Below are positions 42,472-51,067 of a stretch of 64,000 nt of DNA, piece by piece (the stretch's first letter is position 1; each line of letters starts with the position of its first letter). The position numbers and the translations under genes are program-made. This DNA comes from Mesotaenium endlicherianum. Its lineage: Eukaryota; Streptophyta; Zygnematophyceae; Zygnematales; Mesotaeniaceae. Location of the stretch: contig WELA01004268.1 of assembly GCA_009602735.1 (NCBI GenBank), forward strand, positions 342,489 through 406,488. The letters are read 5' to 3'. Below the pieces are notes generated by a model, which was given only the letters and a program-made list of their open reading frames with translations, had not been told where the DNA came from and did not search any database.

Positions 42472-42685
42472 GATACGCACTGTCTTCTAACCTTGCTTAT
42501 GTATGAGTTTACTGATTGCATTATTGATGCTAGTTTACTCGCATTTGACTTACGAGTGTTGTTCACTGCTAGTGTGTTGTCCTTTCGCCGTTTAATCAAT
42601 TAACGAAAAATCCATGAAGATAACTTGCTGATATAAAGATCTTTATTAATTGTTAGTCGCCTATTTGGTAAGTCGATTCATTTCA
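42472..42685 (+). repeat. Truncated second LTR fragment, in tandem after the copy A LTR
   Basis: These 214 bp repeat the last 214 bp of the preceding LTR, from GATACGCACTG to GATTCATTTCA, with scattered differences, and lie directly against it. This fits copy A having inserted into an older LTR, or a deletion between LTRs. The following sequence (TCATGAGTCAG) is not a tRNA-Met primer site, so it is not a working 5' LTR for the element that follows. Confidence 0.85.
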
Positions 42686-42689
42686 TCAT

Positions 42690-43500
42690 GAGTCAGATGC
42701 GACAAATGTACCATTTCAAGGCGTTGGTTCCTACTGATTCTAGATTAGTGCGTCTTGCTGGAGGGAACATTCTCAATGTGAAGTCTGAAGACCTGTATGG
42801 TTACAGGATTGACTGGATCTTTGCGGGATTCCCTTGTCAACCTTTCTCGCAAACTGGGAACGGGAGGGGATTCAATGACCCGCGAGCACGGCACTGGGGA
42901 TGGATGGTGAAAATCATCAGCATGCTGCGGGGAACGCCAGCATCTCTACCCACCAGTGTTTGTGATTGAGAATGTACATCCAGGGATGGATTATAACCAG
43001 ATGAAGTCAAGAGATCCATGGCTGATCTTCGACTCCACCCTGGGTCATCATGTATTGATCAACGACGCCAGGCACGGAGGACTCTCACACTGGGCCAGAC
43101 TATTCTACACCAACGGCATGTCCATTGAAGTCGTGAGGGAGTTGGAGGAGATTACGCGGCGCACACCAACAGCAGTATCTGTGGGAGAAGCACTGACAGT
43201 GGAAGCCAAGCCAGTGATGAGGAGGGATTCTTACCCACAGTACGTCGTCAACGAGCCAGGCCGGCCAAGGGTGGTGCTGCCCACCTTCACGGCATACCCA
43301 GGATCACGCGCATTCGTGAATGGAGGACCAAGAATGGTCAAGAATGCGCACGACGGAAAAGCACAGTGGAGAGAGCCGACAGCTGAAGAGAAGGGAGCCT
43401 GGGGGTGCCCAACTCCATTGCACAAGAAATTGTTGCGTTGGTGGGACAGGACGACGCTGGGAAGATATTTGGCAATATGATTGGGCATCACCCCATGACA
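42690..43500 (+). other. Cytosine-C5 DNA methyltransferase domain inside the gypsy element
   Basis: C5 methyltransferases transfer a methyl group from SAM to cytosine through a cysteine in a Pro-Cys motif. Motif IV is clear: IFAGFPCQPFSQTGNGRGFN. Motif VI follows: FVIENV. A motif VIII-like segment is GGLSHWARLFYTNG. Towards the C terminus VLPTFTAYPGS and WREPTAEEKGAWGCP resemble the target-recognition end and motif X area. PCQPFS is unlike the PCN of DNMT3, so the relation is closer to DNMT1, chromomethylase or bacterial types; I cannot choose between them. No LTR, target duplication or intron separates it from the reverse transcriptase region, so I treat it as part of the element. It is a broken fossil. 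Confidence 0.85.
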
Positions 43501-45879
43501 TGGTTGGTGGAGACGATTATGACTTGGCAACAGATGACGTTCTCTGACAAGCCTATGCCCAGGTCGAGACCAGTAACGATTGGAGTCCATGTGGTGCCAA
43601 CCTCTGATCAGAGAGCTATCAGAGAAGCGCATTGGCGACAAGAAGAACATAGTGTTGAAAGGGACGCAGCTGAGGCTGACCAAGACGAAACACTCAGAGA
43701 AATCAGAGTGGCGGAGCTGACCAGGTGTCAAGACCTATTGGCGCGAATTGACAATCGGATGGCGGCTCTACACGGCCCTCTGGAAATAGAGCTGCGAAGG
43801 CTGCGAGAAGACGTAGCCATGGAAGACCAGGCAACTGGTGCAGCAAACCCTTTGGTGAGCGCTGCAGCAAGCAAACCACAGGAGGTTCCCTTTTCTGCAG
43901 AACGTGCCAGCCAGATATTTGTGAGGATGCCGGAATGGGAGGATAAAACCACTTCTGAGTTACGAAACATGGCCCCAGACCAAGTCTACGGAAGCCCATC
44001 CCCAGACGTGGTAACGTCGATATGAAGTACGCCAGTGCAATATTGGCGAATGGGCCGAAGAATGCAGTCAGAATTCAGGAAATTTTGGAGGGTCTGGAAA
44101 GACCATTCGCCTGGAGGTGATTTTTGAAGAACGCAGGAAGGAGATGGTTGAGAGATTGTTCGCTACACCTGTTCTGATGAGCCCAGAGCCAGAAGCCAAG
44201 GGGCAACCACAAGACACAGTTGGCCGCACAGCTGAGTCGATCACCAGGCAAATCATGCAGCAATTACTAGAAGCAGACGTCCCTCGACTCAAGGAAGAGA
44301 AAGTGGCGAAAGCAGCTCTCGCTCTACAGACAGCAATCATCAACATGGCGAGGCTCAACATTGGAGAGGATAGAGAATTGCCGCTCAACACAAGAGAGGA
44401 TGAAGAATCGCCGCCTCCTGGAACAGAGAAGCCAAAGGAGGGAGAGGATACAGAGATGCAAGGCCTCTCTTAGTTGGAATTGCCATCACTCAATAATGAA
44501 GGGGACGCCAGGGAAGAAATTCCACGTGTTCCTACGCCAGAGTTGGATCTGCTTGACTTACAGGAGCTGAGGACAGACGACTGGGTAGCTGACCACCTGA
44601 TGGGACCAAGCCCGGCAGATCTTTATGAAGAACTAAGGTCACCAACATCCAGTACCCCTACTGCCAGTTTTTCAGTGGCAGAGCCCAAGTCAACAGTACG
44701 ACCGCCGCAACGGCAGGAGGTGACTGCCTGCACTGCTGAAGTGGAGACAGCCCAAGGTAAGTCTGAGAGTCGTGCAAGCAGACCAAGGAAGGTGGCCCGT
44801 GAGGGTAACGCATCTTTAAGGAGGATGCCAAAGCGATATTTCAAGCATAAGGGGAAGGCTCAGAGAGAGGGCGTTCCGCGAGGAACCACAGCCCCACCTC
44901 CTCCGCCTCTGCGGGATATTCTGCAGAGAGAGGGAGAGGACGGCTTGATTCGCAGGGCAATGGCATTGGGCATCAGTATGACGCCAGGCATTAACACGCC
45001 CTTGCTGCAACTATCAGACCTTAGGATGCAGAGGCCGGAGGCACCAGCTCCCCCATCACCTGCAATCCCAGAATGGGAACTGATGGATCTGAGAAACACC
45101 ATCAGCCGCTTAACCGCAGCAGACGATGCTTTCCTCGCACAACTAGCGGCACCTCAAAGGCCGCAAACGTTGACGCAGGCATGGACGGTCACACCACCTG
45201 CAAGGGAGGAGTATGGCACGATCGTCGCCCGCATGGCTATTATTGAGCAAGAATGGGGCTGGGTAATCAGCCCTAGAACAGATCCTGCAGGATGGCCAAT
45301 GGCAAACCAACCTCGGCCACGTGAAGAAGGAGGAACAGGGACCAGTTGGACTGCAATCGACGAGGAAATGTTCCTGAGGTAACCCATCCGGAGGCGCCTG
45401 ACGTACACCTCACCGCAGGAGAGGCGACTTGTCATTGGAAAAGGTAAAAAGCCTAGGAAACAGGCTGCAGAGCTTATGGCAACGGAGGAGCAAGTTGCAA
45501 AGCCCGCTACACCACCTTCTAAGAATCAGGCAGAACAACCTGAGGGACAGAATCAGGCTGAAAAGCCTGAGAGCTAGGATGAGGGCGGAAAGCCCCCACC
45601 TGCACCCAAAGAATTGCAACTACTGGATGCCTTTGTTGGGGAGAAGCAACCTGAAACTGAGACTTTTGCCATTGGGAAAATGGTCTCAGCCCAGCAAAAA
45701 GCACAAGTAGAAAGGTTGCTGAAGAAACACCGCAAGGCGTTTGCTTTTACTAAAGAGGAGATTGATAGAATCACTGCCAGTGTGTGTGAAATCACACTAA
45801 CTACTGATAACCCAGTCAGACTTGGGCCGCATAAGCTCAGTCAGACAGAGTGGGACCTCAGTGCATGGGGCTCCCACGG

Positions 45880-48230
45880 TAGTAGTCGCTAAAAAGGACG
45901 AGGCCGGCAATTACACTGCCACTCGTATGTGTGGAGATTACAGGCGACTGAATCTCTACACGGAGCCAGACAGCTATGTGATGCCTACACCGGAGCGGAT
46001 CTTTGCAATTGCCACCACCGGAAAGGTGTTCAACATCATTGATCTGCGCCAAGGCTTCAACCAGATCACTGTGAAAACAGAAGATCGAGGTAAGACCGCT
46101 TTCTGGGCTCAAAGGGAACTTTGGCAATGGATAGTAATGCCATTTGGGCTGAAAAATGCCCCAGCCATATTTCAGAGGACTATGGATAAAGTGCTGGAAG
46201 GGCTGGATTTTGCGAAGCCATACATTGACGATGTGGTAGTATTCAGCAAGTCCATAGAGGAGCACCTCGAGCACTTGGAACAAGTATTCCAGCGCCTGGA
46301 GAATTTCCAGATGAAGCTGCATCTTGGGAAGTGCAGATTCTTTGAGGCACACGTGCCTTACCTAGGACATGAGATTGGGAAGAATGCTATGTCCCCTCAG
46401 GCTGTGAAGATTGAGGCTATTTACAAGATACCTGCACCTGCGAATGTGTCTAAGCTGAAAGCTCTGTTAGGACTAAGCGGATACTATCGTAAGTTTGTGA
46501 AGGATTATTTACAGAATTGCTAAACCCCTGACGGAACTCCTGAAAAAGGATGTACCTTTTGTGTGAACAGAAGCTCAGGAGAAAGCCATGAACGAGCTTA
46601 AGGAACGGCTGGTAACAGCCCCGGTCTTGCAAACGCCTGACTACTCCAAGTCGTTCAATCTGCACACTGACTGGAGTCGTGCGGGAATTGGCGCAGTGCT
46701 CATTCAGGCCGCAAGCCCTAGAGAAGAGTATGTCATTACCTATGCCTCACGCTCTAACAATCGAGCGGGGAGCAACTACTCGTCCTACGAAGGAGAGCTG
46801 CTGGCAGTGGTTTGGGCTGTCACACACTTCAGAGAGTATCTGTGGGGAAGACCCTTCACGCTGATCACGGATCACTCACCATTACTATGGCTGATGAAGA
46901 ATGGAGACCTCACTGGTAAGTTGGCTCGCTAGGCTCTTAAGTTGCAAGAGTACCAAATAACGGTGGTGCACAGAGCAAGAGTGCTCAACAACGACGCCGA
47001 TGGACTCAGCAAGAACCCAGACGCATCTTTGAACGACAGAACAGGAGCTCGAGAGGACAAAGACCCGAGCAGCCCATTAGAGTTGGTGGCTTGCCTAGCC
47101 GAAATGGCTGGAATGGTAGCATCAGCTGAAGCTGAGCCTCTACCCCTGTTCAATCCAAACATCTGGAAAGATCAAGCTACTATGCACAGGCTGAAGACGA
47201 GAATTCACTTGGAAGGACTATCAATGAAGGAGAAGGACCAGCTGAGCCATCGAGCTAAAAGGTTTTGCTGGAAACGTAACAACCTCTTCAAAATTGAAGA
47301 AATCGGTCTGGAGAAGTTAGTGCCAGAACCCATCAGGAGACGAGCTCTTGTGCAGGAAATGCACGAGAACACTGGACACTATGGTGTCAAGAAGACATAT
47401 AGTCTTTTGGAGCTGTCTTACTGGTGGAGGGGCATGAAGCAGCAGTGTGAAGACGTGATCAAGGCCTGCCAAAGCTGTGATCGCGTCAAGGCTGGTTTTA
47501 CACAGCAACATCGACACTTGCAACCTTTGCCGATCATGGGCCTAGGCTACCGCTGGAGCTGCGATCTCGCAGGCGAGCTACCGCTGTCTAAGCGAGGTAA
47601 CAAGTATATCATGGTCATGATTGAGCATTTCTCTAAGTGGATGAGGTCGTGCCTCTGACTGCTAAGGAGAGTCTAGGGACCGCGAAAGCACTCCTCAATG
47701 GTGTGATTGTGCGTCATGGAGCTCCAGCAGAAGTGCTGACAGACCAAGGGTCTTGAGTTCCAAGGGTCTTTTCAGAATCTCTTGGACAAATGCTTCATCG
47801 ATCATCGCACTACGTCTAGAGATCATCCGCAAGCAAATGGTCTGGCAGAAAAGATGGTGCAAACCGTTAAGTCTGCTTTGCGCAAGTTTTGCCTCGAGCA
47901 TGACAAGCGTGACTGGGATCTGGCCCTGCCATGGCTGGTTATGGGTTACGGACTTAACAAGCAGGCTGCCTTGGCAAATTACTCGCCATATCAGATACTG
48001 TTTGGCAGTCGTCCAGTAGTGCCCAGCAGCATCAAGCAGGAGATTGAACAGGTGAGAGACCTGGACAGCCCTGAGGAACTGCTAAAGGTGATGATACGCC
48101 GTAAGGCGTTATTTGAGCGCATGATGCCGGCTGCACTGGACAATCTGAAAATTGCACAGAAAAGAGATACGCAGCGTTACGCCAGGACGCGACACGGGAG
48201 TCACCGCCTGCAGATGACGCAGATTCAAGA
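45880..48230 (+). other. Reverse transcriptase, RNase H and integrase region of the methyltransferase element
   Basis: The gypsy order RT-RNase H-integrase is seen. RT shows KVFNIIDLRQGFNQI, MPFGLKNAPAIFQ and the YIDD active-site box. RNase H shows TDWSRAGIGAVLIQ and YEGELLAVVWAVTHF. Integrase shows HENTGHYGVKKTYSLLELSY with the paired-Cys segment, and PWLVMGYGLNKQ later in the core. Sequence similarity to copies A and B is low, so this is a separate lineage. The region is broken. Confidence 0.88.
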
Positions 48231-48264
48231 AGGAGACTTTGTCTACCGCAAGCGCCAGACCAAG

Positions 48265-48269
48265 ACCAC
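48265..48269. repeat. Left target-site duplication of copy B (ACCAC)
   Basis: ACCAC directly precedes the TG of the left LTR and is repeated at 57079-57083 directly after the CA of the right LTR. Confidence 0.95.
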
Positions 48270-48990
48270 TGAAATGAATCGACTTACCAAATAGGCGATT
48301 AACAATTAATAAAGATCTTTACATCAGCAAGTAATCTTTATGGTATTTTTCGTTAGCTGATTAAACGGCAAAGGACAACACACTAGCAGTGAATAATAAT
48401 CGTAAGTCAAATGCGAGTAAACTAGCATCAATAATGCAAATCAGTAAACTCATACATAAGCAAGGCTAGAAGACAGTGCGTATCAATGGCTTCTTGCCTT
48501 GGATTCAGATCCCTCTCAGTAAGCTGTACAGGAGAGTTGGCCTCGTTTCCGAATGCCGAACTCGAGAGCAATGCCTAGCATATGTACATTGAATGAGTTT
48601 ACTGTTCAACGGTCAGTGCGATGGCACCGCCTACCCGGGAGTTAACCACGTTGGTAGGACCTCGGTTAACCAAATCCACCGCCATCTCCCATCATCCCAA
48701 ATCGCCATTCATCATAGGGATGTCATCTTGCCATTCATCTAGCATACCACACTTAGATGCATATCGAGGTAGTTCGCTGCTACCGAGTACGAAAGTCAGC
48801 TGGCTATCAACGAATGTGTCAGCAAGCTGACTTAAGGTGACCTCAGCCTGCTACTTCCGGCCAAGTCATTATACTGATATTAAGTATGAAGTCCAGCAGA
48901 CTGATTGTTAACTGGAGTTCAGCAGGCTGAACTTATTTAACTATATTATTTAAATGAATATTATATCAACCAGTATACTGATTCATTACA
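48270..48990 (-). repeat. 3' LTR of copy B
   Basis: 721 bp, with the same length and ends as the 5' LTR. In + orientation it starts TGAAATGAATCG and ends GATTCATTACA. The ends form an 11 bp inverted repeat with one mismatch. Confidence 0.95.
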
Positions 48991-49003
48991 ATCCCTCCAA
49001 CTT
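48991..49003 (-). promoter_or_regulatory. Polypurine tract of copy B
   Basis: On the minus strand AAGTTGGAGGGAT lies directly before the TG of the 3' LTR, the expected position for the plus-strand primer. The AAGTTGGAGGG core recurs at 50946-50957 and 51005-51017. Confidence 0.85.
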
Positions 49004-49075
49004 ATCATGTTGTCGCCTCGACAACACTAACACTAATAACAGCGTGCTGTCCCTCTTATCCCCAGCCTGCTGCCC

Positions 49076-50743
49076 TTAGAAGGGAGATGTCCCTGAGGCC
49101 CTATACTCAGGGGAGCCAGACCTCCTCCTGTCTTGGGGTCTTCTGAAGCCTGTCAGAGAAGGAGGTTCTGTGTAAGGACCCGGCGGAGAACGCAGTAACT
49201 GGGTTGTTTCCTCCTGCACAGTCTGAAACTGAAGAGAGGCAGCCTTCTCCTGGGCAGCCCTCAAACTGACAGGTACGTATACCGGCATCCCAGAAGGATG
49301 TTGCATGACATGAGCCAAGGGTACATGCCCTCTCTGCGAGGGAGATGCTGGCAGGCCTCTGGCTATCTCCCGAGCAGCCCTCCTGTCTGCCCTGTCTGAC
49401 TGGGTCTCCTTGCCTGGAGATGGGCTCTGTCCTCTGGCAGTCCCCAGCCAAGTGATATCCTCCTCTTGAGCGAGTTGCTGCGGGGCCCACCCCGTCTTCT
49501 CCCTTACAGGGGATGTGGCAGGTGTCAGGATCACGGCGGGGCTAGTGTCCTCCTCCTCGCCTTCCTCCTCGTCTTCCTCCGACTCCGCCTCCTCGCCGTC
49601 CCCGGGTTCCTCTGAGACTTCTGGGGTCTCCTCTGTCCGCTGCTCCAGCTCTTCCCGAGAAAAAGAATATCCTACTGACCTTCCCCTTTTGGGTGCTGGT
49701 GGGGGCTGCTGAGTCCGGACCGCATAGAGGTCCTTTTCCCCCTGCTTACTTGCCCATTTGGCATAAGCGTGCTTCCCTTTGGAGAATGACTCTCGGGCCC
49801 TGCTTCTGTCCCCCTGCATCTCTTGGCTCATGCAGTCTCTGACTCCATCCAATCTTGGGTCCCAAGCCGCAATGTGAGGGGGCAATACTATGTTCCCCTT
49901 TAGGTCTGTCAGGAAATCCTCATCCGTCGCCCTGTCATTCTGCTGGTCCCTCATGTTGATGGTCATCCACCGCCAATCAGTGGGCTTTTGGAAGAAGGCA
50001 GCGTCTGTCTTTTTGAGAGTACAAGGGTACCAGTGCCCTGCAAAGTCCAGCTGACTGGTTTCTCTGGCCAAGAATTCCCAGCTCCTCCTCTCCACCTCAT
50101 TGTACATGGCCTTGAACCTGTTGTGGGGTGTTGAGTCCTTGAAGCTGTCCGCGTCCATGGGGATCATCCTGATGACCCTATCTGCCCCCCAGATACCAGG
50201 AATCGAGACAGCTCCTGCTTCGTTCACCTGGGCCATTGCCTTGGCCTCTCCGATGGTATATCCTACCATCCTGGCGTAATCGTGGTAGAGGAGGAGCCCT
50301 GTGCCGACCTCTATATACTTGTCAAAGTTTTCGGATGTCTCCCCTTCCTTCTGGAGGATTTCCTTCTGCGACTCACTGCGACTTCTCTGGGCATACTTGA
50401 AGGCCTCCTCCAGTAGATCAAAGCCCTTGCCCAGCACCGTGTAGCGGTAGCTGCTGATTCTCCTCTGTTCTTCTTCTTCAGCCTGCTGCTTCCGCTTCTC
50501 CTCAGCTTGCCTCTCCTCCTCTGCTTTCTTGGCCTCCTCTGCAGCTTTTCTGTCCATTTCTTCCTGCCTCAGTCTGGCCTGTTCCTCCTCCTCCTTCTTC
50601 TTCTGTGCCTCCCGCTGTTGTTGGAGTCGTTGTGATTCCCGAGCGGAGATGGAAGATGATTCGATGTCTCCACGGAATTGCAAGTATTCTGCATGTGCCT
50701 CTTCCGCCCTTCTCTTCCTCTTGAGTTCCGACTTTTGAGTCAT
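49076..50743 (-). CDS. Accessory 3' frame of the chromovirus (about 555 aa, unknown function)
   Basis: This long open frame lies between pol and the 3' LTR of copy B, where retroviruses carry env. The ATG at 50743 follows TTGAGCAG, which looks like a 3' splice site, so a spliced subgenomic RNA is possible. Residues 10-100 are a charged Glu/Lys/Arg/Gln coiled coil. Residues 105-345 look globular, with HWYPCTL and FFQKPTDWRWMTIN segments. An NLS-like PAPKRGRSV follows near 353. Residues 374-403 are very acidic, and a Ser/Pro-rich tail ends the chain. No signal peptide or membrane helix is seen, so an envelope role is unlikely. I do not recognise the family. A second copy in copy A shows it is a regular part of this lineage. 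It looks whole. Confidence 0.75.
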   Translation of the reverse strand: MTQKSELKRKRRAEEAHAEYLQFRGDIESSSISARESQRLQQQREAQKKKEEEEQARLRQEEMDRKAAEEAKKAEEERQAEEKRKQQAEEEEQRRISSYRYTVLGKGFDLLEEAFKYAQRSRSESQKEILQKEGETSENFDKYIEVGTGLLLYHDYARMVGYTIGEAKAMAQVNEAGAVSIPGIWGADRVIRMIPMDADSFKDSTPHNRFKAMYNEVERRSWEFLARETSQLDFAGHWYPCTLKKTDAAFFQKPTDWRWMTINMRDQQNDRATDEDFLTDLKGNIVLPPHIAAWDPRLDGVRDCMSQEMQGDRSRARESFSKGKHAYAKWASKQGEKDLYAVRTQQPPPAPKRGRSVGYSFSREELEQRTEETPEVSEEPGDGEEAESEEDEEEGEEEDTSPAVILTPATSPVREKTGWAPQQLAQEEDITWLGTARGQSPSPGKETQSDRADRRAAREIARGLPASPSQRGHVPLAHVMQHPSGMPVYVPVSLRAAQEKAASLQFQTVQEETTQLLRSPPGPYTEPPSLTGFRRPQDRRRSGSPEYRASGTSPF

Positions 50744-50945
50744 CCTGCTCAATCATAAACACAATGCAGTTAGTGAAGTCATGATATTTTGCCGCTACTG
50801 AGTGCCCTTGATGAAGAGGAACGCGATCGGGAGAGTTCCTAGTGTGGAATACCTGGTGTGAGTGAATATAAGGGAAAATTGAGTTGGAGAGCAAGTGAGT
50901 GTGAGCGCAGGTTGAGTGTGTAATATGGTGATCAGAGAATACCAC

Positions 50946-51017
50946 TCCCTCCAACTTAATTTTAAAGGTGGGCTGCCTGTCACAACTGTCACTAACTGTC
51001 ACATCCCCCTCCAACTT
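50946..51017 (-). repeat. Two internal polypurine-tract-like repeats upstream of the accessory frame
   Basis: AAGTTGGAGGGGG (51017-51005) and AAGTTGGAGGGA (50957-50946) match the true polypurine tract at the 3' LTR (49003-48991). The same pair occurs in copy A at 39859-39870 and 39919-39930. Between them are GTGACAG repeats, and the first is followed by TGTGACAG, which resembles an LTR start. Confidence 0.75.
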
Positions 51018-51067
51018 ATATGGAGACAGGACCTCCTGTCACCTTCCCGTGTCAACTGAAATGACTG

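Larger units (their letters stand above)
42686..48269 (+). mobile_element. Fossil Ty3/gypsy element with a DNA cytosine methyltransferase domain (left part)
   Basis: This is a + strand gypsy-type element of a different family from copies A and B. Parts in order: cytosine-C5 methyltransferase domain (about 42690-43500); a long region of unclear, perhaps gag-like, role rich in Glu, Pro and Arg (to about 45400); reverse transcriptase (about 45880-46510; MPFGLKNAPAIFQRTMDKVL, then YIDDVVVFS); RNase H (about 46590-46930); integrase (about 47300-48230; zinc segment around CQSCDRVKAG, then CDLAGELPLS). Copy B interrupts it at 48269, and it resumes at 57084 with the integrase tail and a PHD finger. 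Its own LTRs are not recognised. It is clearly broken in many places and older than copy B. Confidence 0.88.

Noticed and set aside
42690-43500. The methyltransferase as an ordinary host DNMT gene
   Set aside because: It lacks introns and N-terminal regulatory domains, lies between LTR sequence and a gypsy reverse transcriptase on the same strand, and is decayed like the rest of the element.
49076-50743. The accessory frame as an envelope gene
   Set aside because: No signal peptide, transmembrane helix, cleavage site or Cys-rich ectodomain. The composition is that of a charged coiled-coil nuclear or cytosolic protein.
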